A stretch of 64,000 bases of DNA from Nitratidesulfovibrio sp. (GCF_040373385.1 NZ_JBDXXH010000002.1:496001-560000); one strand, 5' to 3'; counted from the first letter of the stretch, positions 50,701 through 59,041 are shown. The notes: a model not told the origin generated them from the letters alone. A program made the numbers and translations.

Positions 50701-50975
50701 TGCACGTGGGGCACCCGCGAGTGCTGGCGGGTATCCACGATGACCAGGGTTTCCACGCTTTCCGGGTCGATGTCGCGCGCCTGCCGGAAGTTGAACATGT
50801 AGGTGGCGCTTTCGATGAAGAAATTGCGCAGGGTGCGTTCCTGGCTGCCGGGAAACACCAGCACCGCGCCGGGGTGCAGCTTGCCCGCCGCCACCATGGC
50901 GGCCAGCGCGTCGAAGTCTGCGTTGGCGTGGGCGGTGATCAGCACCGGCGCGGCGATCTTGGGGGGCTGCTGCAT
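47736..50975 (-). CDS. DHH/CBS/tRNA nucleotidyltransferase fusion protein
   Basis: 1079 residues combining three modules. Residues 1-300 are a DHH-DHHA1 phosphoesterase (HANADFDALAAM, LVIVDTR, WDHHPDTDED, CTSLGGGGHPYAAS). About 315-485 are two CBS domains. About 490-900 are a class II poly(A)/CCA polymerase head and neck (YAVGGFVRDILLGRPNLDLDVVVEG, RRDFTINAQAVQL, EDPTRILRAIRFEKRY). Such fusions occur in several deltaproteobacteria and are thought to add A (or CCA) to tRNA; the DHH part may cleave oligonucleotides or cyclic dinucleotides. A ~60-residue low-complexity insert splits the polymerase head, and the last ~90 residues are low-complexity. Confidence 0.9.
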   Translation of the reverse strand: MQQPPKIAAPVLITAHANADFDALAAMVAAGKLHPGAVLVFPGSQERTLRNFFIESATYMFNFRQARDIDPESVETLVIVDTRQHSRVPHVHNVLARPGVTVHLWDHHPDTDEDIPAAFSRVLPWGSTTAIIVAEIRERGLTLSGDEATMLGLGIFEDTGSFTFASTTEHDFSAAGWLKTQGMDLNAIAELIARDLTSEQVGILNALLESATTHDINGSLVTIAEASMETYMGDFALLAHKMMDMENIKVLFALCRMGDRVQVVARSRLAEVDVAQVCTSLGGGGHPYAASASVKDKTLQQVRDELFALLFSAVNPQMRVRDLMSSPVMGVDDDRSIADAEETMTRYGLKAVPVFAAGTRRCVGYLEQQTAARAIAHGLGHMGVAEYMHRRVQTVTPNEDLYKVMEIIVGQRQRLVPVVDRVPAPHLAGSYGVERTPPPAAESDEETGEVVGVITRTDLINTLVEEPARIPETLLPESRREKNIRALLQERLPDTHFRLLELAGRLGDRLNVPVYAVGGFVRDILLGRPNLDLDVVVEGDGIAFARALADELGGRMRAHHKFKTAVVIFPAWESEQRRGGNGRPLAPDVRAGAAPEAIPDTEVSDNTALSAPPAPPASGDASDEATAEAAHRAAARPEQRIDVATARLEYYEYPAALPTVELSSIKMDLYRRDFTINAQAVQLNGAHFGRLVDFFGAQRDMKDKVIRVLHSLSFVEDPTRILRAIRFEKRYDFRIGAQCERLIKNALQLGMMDRLSGARLFHELKLIFDEKSPLPCIRRMEDYDILRLIHPLLKLNPSKMDVLTELERVLHWYRLLYLSPAPEPWMLYLLGLCGNGKYLDVAAVTDRLAFSRKVRQDFLTLRENVREVHNLLNLWMQRDGSMSGLNNLLSPIAPEGILYLMARSRTEDARKHISYYLTRLRGETPDITGNDLLAMGIPAGPAYGRVLRRVLAAKLDGLARTRAAQLDLAHEMLREETARDALAAEADPGGKAGVAGEADQDAETACVAQGQVVASGNRRNRPPGWPDFQNGQNGPSGQDTPEARETQATGGTPAATASGDGVMNGNDNGTGDSTATPGA

Positions 50976-51055
50976 GCGTGGGTGTCCGTGTGGTCCGTGG
51001 TATCCGTATGATCTGTGGTGTCAGTGAGGACTGTGGAATAGGGCGCGGCGTCGGG

Positions 51056-52186
51056 TCAGGAGCGCGAGCGGGGGTGGTGGGCGCGGTGCACCTGGCGCAG
51101 CCGGTCGGCTTGCACATGGGTGTAGATTTCCGTGGCGGCGATGTCGGCGTGGCCCAGCAGCATCTGCACGGTGCGCAGGTCTGCCCCCCCGTCCAGCAGA
51201 TGGGTGGCGAAGGAATGGCGAAAGGTGTGCGGCGAAATGTCCTTGCGGATGCCCGCCTCGGCTACGTGGCGCTTGACCACCTTCCACACTGCCTGGCGGG
51301 TCAGCCCCTTGCCCGAACGGTTCAGGAACAGGGCATCCTCCACCGGGCGGAAGGCGGGCCGCCAGTCGCGGATATAGGCCGTAAGCAGTTTGGCCGCCGT
51401 GTCGTGCACCGGCACGATGCGCTCCTTGGAACCCTTGCCGAATACCCGCACAAGGCCGGTCATGGGATCGAAGTCCAGAGGGCGAAGGCCGCACAGTTCG
51501 GAGACGCGCAGGCCGGAGGCGTACAGCAGTTCCAGCATGGTGCGGTCGCGAAAGCCCAGGCGGTCGGAAAGGTCGGGCCGGGCCAGCACGGCGGCCATTT
51601 CATCGCGGGTCAGCACGTCGGGCAGGGTGCGCGGCAGCTTGGGGTTTTCCAGGTAGCGCAGGGGGTCTGCCGCAAGCTGGCCTTCGGCCACGCCGTGGGC
51701 GAACAGGCCGCGCAGGGCCGAAAGATGGCGCGACAGGGTGCGGCTGGTCAGGCTGCGCCGCCGCAGGTCCACGATGTACAGGAACAGGGTCTGTTCCGTG
51801 GCGGCTTCAAGCTCGATGCCGCCCTGCGCGAGAAACCCCGCAAAGTCGGCAAGATCCGCCGCGTAGGCGGCCAGGGTGTTTTCCGCAAGGCCGCGTTCGA
51901 TGAGCAGGTATTCCAGATATCCGTCGATGAGTGGATGCGTCGCTTTCGGCGCAGCATTCTGCCCGGCGTGCGGGGCTGGAGTGCGCCTGGCGCGCGTGGC
52001 GGGTCTGGCGGGCTTCACCGGCCTGGCCGATTTTACCGGCTGGACCGATTGGGGCGGTGTGGCGCCGCGACGGTGTGGCGCCGCCTTGGCGGATTCGCCG
52101 GGGGCGGTGGCGTCTGTTGCGCCAGAACCGGCAGGTCCAGCGGAACCGGCTGGTACAACAGGAGCGGAGGTGCGGCGTGGGGGCAT
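51056..52186 (-). CDS. xerD: Tyrosine recombinase XerD
   Basis: 376 residues. Core-binding domain ATHPLIDGYLEYLLIERGLAENTL, then the catalytic set: Arg in ASGLRVSELCGL, Lys in GKGSKERIVP, HTFRHSFATH, GHADIA and Tyr in TEIYTHV. It acts at dif to resolve chromosome dimers. The first ~85 residues are Pro/Ala/Arg-rich and probably dispensable or mis-annotated; no good ribosome site is found at 52186 and no other ATG precedes the core. It lies 80 bp below... the nucleotidyltransferase fusion begins downstream on the same strand. Confidence 0.88.
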   Translation of the reverse strand: MPPRRTSAPVVPAGSAGPAGSGATDATAPGESAKAAPHRRGATPPQSVQPVKSARPVKPARPATRARRTPAPHAGQNAAPKATHPLIDGYLEYLLIERGLAENTLAAYAADLADFAGFLAQGGIELEAATEQTLFLYIVDLRRRSLTSRTLSRHLSALRGLFAHGVAEGQLAADPLRYLENPKLPRTLPDVLTRDEMAAVLARPDLSDRLGFRDRTMLELLYASGLRVSELCGLRPLDFDPMTGLVRVFGKGSKERIVPVHDTAAKLLTAYIRDWRPAFRPVEDALFLNRSGKGLTRQAVWKVVKRHVAEAGIRKDISPHTFRHSFATHLLDGGADLRTVQMLLGHADIAATEIYTHVQADRLRQVHRAHHPRSRS

Positions 52187-52514
52187 GGAACTCGATGCGC
52201 GCGGCGCGGTTCGTGCCCGGCCCCGGCAGCCCGGGAGGGCGCACGGACAGGGCGGTATTCACGCTGGCATGGTACACGGGCGCCCAGCATGCGGCAAGAG
52301 CGCGGGGCGGTGGGGACGGCAGGGAGGGGCAGGACGCGCGAACGCCCTGGTTCAGCTATGCCGGGCGGGGCGCCTGCGGTTGGCGGGCATTGGCGCCGGA
52401 CCGCACGGAGCCGGAAATGGCAACGGGGCGCGCCGCGCGGCGCGCCCCGTCCGGGTTGCATCCATTGGTATTGATGACGCGGGCTGCCGCCGGTGGCCGC
52501 GCGCCCTCGGCGCA
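52187..52514. other. 328-bp gap between chemoreceptor and xerD
   Basis: No gene seen apart from low-complexity sequence continuing the xerD extension. Contains the strong hairpin listed at 52425-52448. Confidence 0.4.
52425..52448 (-). terminator. Terminator-like palindrome after the chemoreceptor gene
   Basis: GGGGCGCGCC and GGCGCGCCCC form a 10-bp stem with a 4-nt loop, 66 bp past the stop; on the minus strand GTTGCCATTTCC follows. Confidence 0.55.
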
Positions 52515-54251
52515 TCACCCCAGCTTCACGTCCGCAGCCAGCAGCGCAACGGGGGTGCCCGCCGCGTCCTCCATGGGCAGCGACACGGTGATGCACGGCG
52601 CTCCGGAGGCTTGCGAGACGTAGCTTTCCGAGATGTACAGGTCGCCGATGGCCATGGCCTCGGTAAACCACGGGCGCGACGACCAGTCCTTGCCGCAGGC
52701 CTGCGCGTCCGCCGGGGTGGCCTGCGCGGCCGGGGCGATGTTGGCGATGATCTGCCGCCCCTTGCCGTCGGTCATGTACAGCAGTTCCAGGTACGGCGCG
52801 GCGGCAATGACCCGGCGCAGGTGCGCCTCGATGCGCTCGCGTTGCAGGGAGCGGATGTCCGCCGCCTCGGCCAGCCCGCGCATGAGCGTCTGCACCGTGC
52901 CCTGCCCGATGACGTGGAACACCCGGTTCAGCGTGGCCAACCGGGACATCTGGGCGGTAAGCGCGGTGATGTCGTCGTTGGCGCGGTGCATGCCGTCGGC
53001 GGTCTGGCGCGAGATGGCGTCCACCTGGGCGGTGATGCGGTTGATTTCCTCGCAGGTGGCGGCCTGCTGCTCCGCCGCCGTGGCGATGTTGCGTACTCCG
53101 TCGGACGTTGACTCGACGATGTCCACGATTTCGGCCAGGGCTTCGTCGGAATCCTTGGCCAGACGGGTGGCCTCGTCCACAACCCGGGCGGCTTCATCCA
53201 TGTCGGACAGGGTCTTGCGGGTGCCGGACTGGATGGCGGTGATGACTTCGCCCACCTCGTGGGTGGCCTGCATGGTCTTTTCGGCCAGCTTGCGCACCTC
53301 GTCGGCCACCACGGCAAAGCCGCGCCCGGCATCGCCCGCGCGGGCCGCCTCGATGGCGGCGTTCAGTGCCAGCAGGTTGGTCTGGTCGGCGATGTCGGTG
53401 ATGACGCCCATGACCTGTCCGATAGATTCGGCGCGGGTGCCCAGATCGCCCATGACCTCGCGCAGGCCGGTGGTGTGCCCGTGCACGGCAGCGATGGACG
53501 ACACCGCCCGGTTGACCACGTCGCGCCCGGCCACGGCCTTCTGGCGCGCGGTGTCGGCTTGTGTGGCGGCATCGCCCGCGTTGCGGGCCACGGCGTTGAC
53601 CGTGGACGTCATCTGTTCCATGGCCACGGCGGTGTCGCCCGCCAGCCGCCGCTGGTTGTCGGCCCCGCTGGATGCCCGACCCGCCTCGGCGGCCAGGCTT
53701 GTTGCCGCTTCCTGCAACGAACCGACGACGCGGTCCAGGGTTTTTGCGGAATTGTGCATGGCCTGCCGGTTGGAGGCTTCCGCCCGCTCGCGCACAACAA
53801 CCGCCCGGCGTCCGGCAGCCTCGGCAGTCTGGGTGCTGGCGTCGGCACGGACGGTTTCCGCCGCCATGCGTTGGCGCGCACCCTCCAGCAGGGCCACCAC
53901 GCGCGGCACGTGGCGCGCCAGCAGCGCCGCCGCGTCTCCTTCGACATCGTTGGCAGCGGATGTTGCGCCGGTCTTGCGGGTGCCAAAGGACAACCCGCTG
54001 CCCGCATCCCCCCGTGCCGCCGTGCCGAACGGGGTGTCGTCGGGTACCCCGGTGACCAGCCGGGCTGTCTCCGCCAGTGCCCCGTGCACGCGCCATGCGT
54101 CGAGCAGGCCGCCCAGCGCGGCCAGCAGGCCCGCCGTCACCAGTCCGTACACCACCCATTCCGCCGCGCCCAGCGCAACGGCCATGGCCGTGCCGACGAA
54201 AAGCATCGCCAGCAGGCAAAATTCCCCCAAAGCCCGTGTCGCCGATGTCAT
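52515..54251 (-). CDS. Methyl-accepting chemotaxis protein with C-terminal sensor domain
   Basis: 578 residues. Two N-terminal membrane helices (about 8-50) with almost no periplasmic loop. A long cytoplasmic coiled coil carries the receptor tip [35 protein letters not shown], which binds CheA/CheW. After the signalling hairpin, residues ~440-578 form a Cache/PDC-like module ([48 protein letters not shown]). The sensor is therefore cytoplasmic and C-terminal. The gene is monocistronic, with a hairpin after it. Confidence 0.9.
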   Translation of the reverse strand: MTSATRALGEFCLLAMLFVGTAMAVALGAAEWVVYGLVTAGLLAALGGLLDAWRVHGALAETARLVTGVPDDTPFGTAARGDAGSGLSFGTRKTGATSAANDVEGDAAALLARHVPRVVALLEGARQRMAAETVRADASTQTAEAAGRRAVVVRERAEASNRQAMHNSAKTLDRVVGSLQEAATSLAAEAGRASSGADNQRRLAGDTAVAMEQMTSTVNAVARNAGDAATQADTARQKAVAGRDVVNRAVSSIAAVHGHTTGLREVMGDLGTRAESIGQVMGVITDIADQTNLLALNAAIEAARAGDAGRGFAVVADEVRKLAEKTMQATHEVGEVITAIQSGTRKTLSDMDEAARVVDEATRLAKDSDEALAEIVDIVESTSDGVRNIATAAEQQAATCEEINRITAQVDAISRQTADGMHRANDDITALTAQMSRLATLNRVFHVIGQGTVQTLMRGLAEAADIRSLQRERIEAHLRRVIAAAPYLELLYMTDGKGRQIIANIAPAAQATPADAQACGKDWSSRPWFTEAMAIGDLYISESYVSQASGAPCITVSLPMEDAAGTPVALLAADVKLG

Positions 54252-54690
54252 GCGTTCCCCCGCGTTGTCATGAACCTGAAAGTGTCATCCGTTGTGACGT
54301 GTCGTCTTTTTTGTCGTTTTCGTTATGCCAGATGACATTTTTGACAAAGAAAAGTCATAAAGTAGGGTAGGGTAGGATGACCCGCCATATTCGTGCCCTG
54401 CCCGTGCACCCGCATGGCGAAGCACGCGCCGGAACACGGTTGGCGGGCATTCGCCGGAGCGGGGGACGCTGTCCGTCCCCATGCGGAACCCTTTGCGCCG
54501 CATGGGGGCGAGCAGGGCAGCGGGGCGTGCGACACGTTCGCTTGCAGGATGCATACCCCTCGCACCGCGCCAGGCAGAGCATGTGCAGGCAGACGGGGGG
54601 AAGATGCCCGGTCGGGCACGCCGCGGCGAGCGCGTTGCACCACGCGCCTTGGGTGGGCGGCAGCACACGTCCGGCAGTAGCCATTATCAT
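54252..54690. other. 439-bp divergent region before the dapL promoter
   Basis: AT-rich for its first 120 bp, with a minus-strand TTGTCA-N16-TAACGA (about 54321-54348) that may drive the chemoreceptor. GTAGGGTAGGGTAGG is a short triple repeat near 54363. A GGGGAC/GTCCCC hairpin lies near 54470. No gene. Confidence 0.4.
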
Positions 54691-54720
54691 TTGACAGGCC
54701 GGGCAGGGGGCCTGTAGATT
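54691..54720 (+). promoter_or_regulatory. Promoter of the dapL leader
   Basis: Perfect TTGACA at 54691-54696 and TAGATT at 54715-54720, 18-bp spacer; transcription would start near 54727. Confidence 0.65.
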
Positions 54721-54726
54721 TCGCGC

Positions 54727-54802
54727 AACCGGACGAAACCGGGTACGCGGTTACCCGAAAGGTATCGCAAGGAACGGGCTTCTGGCAGAGCCCTCTTTTT
54801 TT
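54727..54802 (+). promoter_or_regulatory. Terminated leader RNA (attenuator or riboswitch-like) before dapL
   Basis: About 76 nt ending in an intrinsic terminator: GGGCT/AGCCC stem (54776-54780, 54789-54793) then CTTTTTTT-like run, still 78 bp ahead of dapL. Upstream, CGGGTA-N6-TACCCG competes with GCGGTTACC/GGTATCGC, giving mutually exclusive folds. No leader peptide start codon is present. It does not match the lysine riboswitch pattern I know. It could equally be an independent small RNA. Confidence 0.5.
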
Positions 54803-54879
54803 ACCGGCGAGAGCGGCGTGCCCCGCCACAGGCGGACGGCGCGTCCAGGGGATCGAAACCCGCAAGGAGAAGACTCTGC

Positions 54880-56049
54880 ATGGCTGATTTCAAACTCGCG
54901 GACCGGCTGGCGACCCTGCCCCCGTACCTGTTCGCAGGCATCGACAAGGTCAAGGCCGAAGTGGCCGCCCGTGGCGTGGACATCATCAGCCTCGGCATCG
55001 GTGACCCCGACATGCCGACGCCCGATTTCATCATCGAGGCCATGAAGAAGGCCGTGGAGCGCCCCGCCAACCACCAGTACCCCTCGTACGTGGGCATGCT
55101 GGAATTCCGGCAGGAAGTGGCCAACTGGTATGGCCGCCGCTTCGGCGTCAGCCTTGACCCCAAGACCGAAGTCATCGGTCTCATCGGCTCCAAGGAAGGC
55201 ATCGCCCATTTTCCGCTGGCCTTCGTGAACCCCGGCGACCTGGTGCTGGTGTGCACCCCCAACTATCCGGTGTACCACATCGCCACCGGCTTCGTGGGCG
55301 GCGAGGTGCAGTTCATCCCGCTGGTGGAGGAAAACGACTACCTGCCCGACCTCGACGCCATTCCCGCCGCCACCTGGGACCGGGCGAAGATGATCTTCGT
55401 CAACTATCCCAACAACCCCACGGCGGCCACGGCCCCGCACGCGTTCTACGAAAAGCTCATCGGCATCTGCAAGAAGCACAACGTGATCATCGCGCACGAC
55501 ACGGCCTACACTGAGGTCTACTACGACGAGAATGACAAGCCCATGAGCATTCTTGAAGTGGAAGGCGCCAAAGACGTGACCATAGAGTTCCACTCGTTGT
55601 CCAAGACTTACAACATGACCGGCTGGCGCGTGGGCATGGCCGTGGGCAACGCCTCGCTGGTGGCGGGCCTTGGCAAGGTGAAGGAAAACGTGGACTCCGG
55701 CATCTTCCAGGCCGTGCAGGAAGCCTCCATCGTGGCCCTGCGCGATGGCGACGACTTCTGCCGCGAACTGCGCGCCATCTACCGCAAGCGCCGTGACGTG
55801 GTGGTGGCCGCCCTGAACAAGGTGGGCATTGCCTGCCGCGTGCCCAGCGCCGCGTTCTACATCTGGGCCAAGGTGCCCGCCGGGTACGGCTCGTCCGCCG
55901 AATTCGTCACCGCCGTGCTGGAAAAGACCGGCGTGGTGCTGACCCCCGGAAACGGCTTCGGCACGCCGGGCGAAGGCTACTTCCGCATTTCGCTCACCGT
56001 GGACACCGACCGCCTCGAGGAGGCCGTGTCACGCATCGCGAACCTGTAA
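54880..56049 (+). CDS. dapL: LL-diaminopimelate aminotransferase
   Basis: 389-residue class I/II PLP aminotransferase converting tetrahydrodipicolinate directly to LL-diaminopimelate, the short lysine pathway of many deltaproteobacteria. Motifs: LGIGDPDMPTPDFI, YPSYVGMLEFR, NYPNNPTAA, catalytic Lys in SLSKTYNMTGWRVG, and a C-terminal GYFRISLTVD. The ribosome site AAGGAG is 10 bases before ATG. Preceded by a terminated leader. Its TAA stop overlaps the presumed ATC start of folK. With lysA (40324) it supports lysine and cell-wall synthesis. Confidence 0.92.
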   Translation: MADFKLADRLATLPPYLFAGIDKVKAEVAARGVDIISLGIGDPDMPTPDFIIEAMKKAVERPANHQYPSYVGMLEFRQEVANWYGRRFGVSLDPKTEVIGLIGSKEGIAHFPLAFVNPGDLVLVCTPNYPVYHIATGFVGGEVQFIPLVEENDYLPDLDAIPAATWDRAKMIFVNYPNNPTAATAPHAFYEKLIGICKKHNVIIAHDTAYTEVYYDENDKPMSILEVEGAKDVTIEFHSLSKTYNMTGWRVGMAVGNASLVAGLGKVKENVDSGIFQAVQEASIVALRDGDDFCRELRAIYRKRRDVVVAALNKVGIACRVPSAAFYIWAKVPAGYGSSAEFVTAVLEKTGVVLTPGNGFGTPGEGYFRISLTVDTDRLEEAVSRIANL

Positions 56050-56687
56050 TCGCCTACGTCTGCCTGGGGTCCAACCTGCCGCCGCCAAACGTCCAAAAGG
56101 GCGTGGGGGCGGACGCGCCGGGGGGCGACCCCGCCGACAATCTCGTCCGGGCCGTGGCGGCACTAGCCGCCCTGCCCGGCGTTGTCGTTGGCGCGGTGTC
56201 GCCCGTGTACCGAACGGAACCGCAGGGCTACCGCGACCAGCCGTGGTTTGCCAACCAGGTGATCCGGCTGGAATGCTCGCCGGACATCACGCCGGAAGGG
56301 CTGCTGGATCGCCTGCTGGCCGTGGAGCAGGAACTGGGCCGCAGCCGGGCGTATGCACCGGAAGGCGGGGAAGGCGACGGGGCGCAGGCGTCGGAATCGG
56401 CATCGACCGCACCGCAGGCGTCGGAGCAGGGTGGCGGGGTGCCTCCGCATGATCCCGCCATCCGGTACGCCCCGCGCACCATCGACATGGATTTGTTGCT
56501 GTTCGGCGATGTGGTGCGGAATACGCCGCGTCTGACGCTGCCGCACCCGCGCATGCGCGAACGGGCCTTTGTCCTGGTGCCGCTGCATGATATCGCCCCC
56601 GAACTTGCTTTCCCAGACGGGCAAAGTCTGATACACGCCCTGAAATCGCTGACGTTCACCCTGCACGACGGGTGCATCGGCCAGTGA
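56049..56687 (+). CDS. folK: 6-Hydroxymethyl-7,8-dihydropterin pyrophosphokinase with apparent ATC start
   Basis: 212 residues if started at ATC 56049. Conserved HPPK blocks: AYVCLGSNL at residues 3-11, VSPVYRTEPQGYRDQPWFANQ, and RTIDMDLLLFGDVV with LPHPRMRERAFVLVPLHDIAPEL. It transfers pyrophosphate from ATP in folate synthesis. The first ATG/GTG/TTG in this frame is GTG 56103, which lies after the essential AYVCLGSN block, so the start must be upstream; ATC 56049, overlapping the dapL stop (TAATC), is the best guess. A ~35-residue Ala/Ser/Gly insert interrupts the middle. Confidence 0.8.
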   Translation: MAYVCLGSNLPPPNVQKGVGADAPGGDPADNLVRAVAALAALPGVVVGAVSPVYRTEPQGYRDQPWFANQVIRLECSPDITPEGLLDRLLAVEQELGRSRAYAPEGGEGDGAQASESASTAPQASEQGGGVPPHDPAIRYAPRTIDMDLLLFGDVVRNTPRLTLPHPRMRERAFVLVPLHDIAPELAFPDGQSLIHALKSLTFTLHDGCIGQ

Positions 56688-56754
56688 ACGGCCAGGCGGT
56701 GCGACTGCACTCCCGGCCTTCATCAACGCCTCTAGGACCCAAAGGGAGTCTGGC

Positions 56755-57051
56755 ATGCTCAAGTGGCTTTTGCTGATCGCGGCAGGCTATTTTCTCTACC
56801 GTCTCGTGACCAACGAGTCGCGCAAGAAGAGCAAGGATGACAAGAAGCAGAAGGAAGAAATGGTGGCCACCGGCGAAATGGTGCGCGACCCCGTCTGCGG
56901 CGCATACATCGACGCCAACGGCGGCGTTACCGTGCGCGATGGCGAGAAGACGTACCGTTTTTGCAGCTACGAATGCCGTGACGCTTTCCTGAAGCAGTTG
57001 GAAAGCGGCGGTCGCGAAATTCCCGCGCACGAGGAAAAGGACGCCGAGTAG
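56755..57051 (+). CDS. Membrane-anchored YHS-domain protein
   Basis: 98 residues: one N-terminal membrane helix (WLLLIAAGYFLYRLV), a Lys-rich linker, then a YHS/TRASH-like metal-binding domain DPVCGAYID...YRFCSYECRDAFL with three Cys. Probably binds a transition metal at the inner membrane face; target unknown. Start has AAGGGAG 8 bases upstream. It lies 67 bp after folK in the same direction. Confidence 0.85.
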   Translation: MLKWLLLIAAGYFLYRLVTNESRKKSKDDKKQKEEMVATGEMVRDPVCGAYIDANGGVTVRDGEKTYRFCSYECRDAFLKQLESGGREIPAHEEKDAE

Positions 57052-57248
57052 CCCGGTTGCTGGCGGGCCTTGCCGATTCCGCCGGAGCGTCCCGCTGCCC
57101 GCGCACTCCGCTGGCCTTGTACGCCCGGCAACCTGTAGGCCGCCAGGGTGCCCGTTTTCGCAGTTGCGCATTCTTCGTGATGTCGCCGTGCCCCGGAAGC
57201 ATGTGCTCCGTTGCGGGGGCGGTGACCTGACGCAGGAGGCTCCGGTTT

Positions 57249-57902
57249 ATGCAGTTCTTTCTGGATACGGCCAACCTTGCCGAGATACGCGCCGCCAAGG
57301 CCTGGGGCCTGCTGGACGGCGTGACCACCAATCCCACGCTGATGTCCCGCGAAGGCGGTGACTGGCGCGCGGTCATGCAGACCATCTGCCGCGAGGTGGA
57401 AGGCCCTGTGAGCCTGGAGGCCGTGGGCGATACCGCCGACGAACTCATCGCCATGGGGCTGGACCTTGTGCGCAACGGCCCCAACGTGGTGGTCAAGATT
57501 CCCATGACCCCCGAAGGGCTGAAGGCCGTGCGCGTGCTGAAGTCCAAGGGTGTGGACACCAACGTGACCCTGGTCTTTTCGCCCATGCAGGCCTTGCTGG
57601 CCGCCAAGGCCGGGGCCTCGTTCGTCTCGCCCTTCGTGGGCAGGCTGGACGGTCTGTCGCAGGACGGAATGCAGCTTGTGGCCGACATCATGGCCATCCT
57701 GCGCAATTATTCCGGCATGGGGATGGATGCCCGGGTCATCGTGGCCAGCGTGCGCCATCCGCGCCACGTGGCCGAGGCGGCCTTGATGGGCGCCCATGTG
57801 GCCACCGTGCCGTTTGCCGTGCTGCGCCAGATGTTCGACCACCCGCTGACCACGTCCGGGCTCGATACCTTCAACAAGGACTGGGCGACGCTGAACGGCT
57901 AG
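57249..57902 (+). CDS. fsa: Transaldolase/fructose-6-phosphate aldolase-like protein
   Basis: 217 residues of the small TalC/FSA class. MQFFLDTANLAEI and LDGVTTNPTLMS open the barrel, the Schiff-base Lys is in VVVKIPMT, and NVTLVFSPMQA...SPFVGRLDG follow. It forms or cleaves C3-C3 sugar bonds; whether it is transaldolase or F6P aldolase cannot be told from sequence by eye. Start has GGAGG 9 bases upstream. A strong terminator follows. Confidence 0.92.
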   Translation: MQFFLDTANLAEIRAAKAWGLLDGVTTNPTLMSREGGDWRAVMQTICREVEGPVSLEAVGDTADELIAMGLDLVRNGPNVVVKIPMTPEGLKAVRVLKSKGVDTNVTLVFSPMQALLAAKAGASFVSPFVGRLDGLSQDGMQLVADIMAILRNYSGMGMDARVIVASVRHPRHVAEAALMGAHVATVPFAVLRQMFDHPLTTSGLDTFNKDWATLNG

Positions 57903-57963
57903 CGGATTTCCGCCGTCTGGTCCCCGGTGCTGTTTCGTACGACGATTTTTCTCTGACTACCCG

Positions 57964-58004
57964 AAAAACGGGCATCATCCCCAGTGGATGGTGCCCGTTT
58001 TTGC
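57964..58004. terminator. Bidirectional terminator after the aldolase gene
   Basis: AAAAACGGGCATCATCC pairs with GGATGGTGCCCGTTTTT with one bulge; T-run on both strands. Confidence 0.85.
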
Positions 58005-58944
58005 GTCCAGGGCGGAAAAACGCGCGAAATGGCCGTGTGCGCCGCGAATGCACTCCGGACAGGCGAAGGGCCGGATTTTGAAATTTCGAGGCGGAAATCA
58101 GGTGGCTGCAGGTGCTCGTTTTGCTGGCGGCGAGGGGGCATCCGCCATGTCCTCTCATGCAAGTGTCCTGCGAACCGGCATGCGAAAGGACGTTGGCCTT
58201 GCGAAGGGACCGGGAAGAACACCGGGTGGGCAGCGGTGCCGCATGCGTCGTCGCACAGGATAGCTGGCACGATTTCAGATGCCCGGACAGCATGAGGTGG
58301 TCCGAGTGCGTCGCCTCGATCAATCGGTGTTTGCGATAGAATGGCCGTTCGAAGTTCAGCAGGCAAGCCAGCATGCTGTGCGCGTGTGGTCGACGCATAT
58401 TCCGGAGGGGGGCTGGATTCGAGTTCGCAGGGGGCGTCGGAGCTGGTCGCGAACCCGGGTTGCGTCGCCATCCTCTCTCTTGCGGGTTTTCAAGATGTCC
58501 CATAATGCAAATTATGTTAACTTTTCGAGATCGAGAAGTCTTTTATTCCGAACTGATATGATTTCTCGATTTTATGTGAAACAACCGGTGGCTTTCCGAT
58601 GCTCCCCTGTTGCGAACGGGGTTTTTGCAGCGTCTGTTCTGCGGCCCTTTCGTGCGTGCTGCGAGGCATGGCTCGGTCACGTGGCATTTCGGGCAGCTGG
58701 TGCGGGATGTCTGTGTGAGGTATTTCAAGAGATGTTATCGTCATGTGCGATCAAGGCGGGGCGTAAACGTCACCGCCGACCGATGTAGGTGCTGGTTGTG
58801 TACTCCGCCCTGTTGTGACTATTGGTGGGGGTACTGAGCAAGGGACTGAACGCGGGATTGTTGCAGGAGCCTTGCGCGAGACATGGTATCGATCTGGCTG
58901 GCCTATCCCGTTTGCAATCGCATTTCGCGATATATGGACGAGCC
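58005..58944. other. 940-bp gene-poor region with an AT-rich island
   Basis: No credible gene; several open frames here lack ribosome sites and family features. The island 58500-58580 is much AT-richer than the rest and carries palindromes CATAAT-N4-ATTATG (58501-58516) and ACTTTTCGA-GA-TCGAGAAGT (58520-58539, one mismatch) and a -10-like TATGAT (58557-58562). A terminator-like hairpin follows 42 bp later, so a short untranslated transcript of ~65 nt is conceivable. Confidence 0.45.
58604..58626 (+). terminator. Orphan terminator-like hairpin
   Basis: CCCCTGTT and AACGGGG form a short stem (one bulged T) followed by five Ts, with no gene upstream on this strand; may end a short RNA starting near 58569. 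Confidence 0.5.
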
Positions 58945-58986
58945 AAAAAAGACCGCCGGAAGCGCGTGTGCGCCACCGGCGGGGTC
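58945..58986 (-). terminator. Terminator of the lipid A operon
   Basis: GACCGCCGG (58951-58959) with CCGGCGG-GGTC (58976-58986), two-base bulge; on the minus strand a run of six Ts follows. It lies 56 bp past the lpxL stop. Confidence 0.75.
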
Positions 58987-59041
58987 TGTTCGATCGCTGT
59001 GAATGGTCGGTGAATGCGGGAATACGAGGCGGCAGGCGGAA

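Noticed and set aside
54727..54802. Lysine or guanidine-II riboswitch before dapL
   Set aside because: The leader is too short for a lysine riboswitch. CCGG-ACGA-AACCGG resembles one mini-ykkC hairpin, but the required second hairpin is missing.
57984..58788. Open frames of 100-210 codons between the aldolase gene and lpxL
   Set aside because: They overlap on several frames, lack ribosome sites and domains, and cross a terminator and an AT-rich island.
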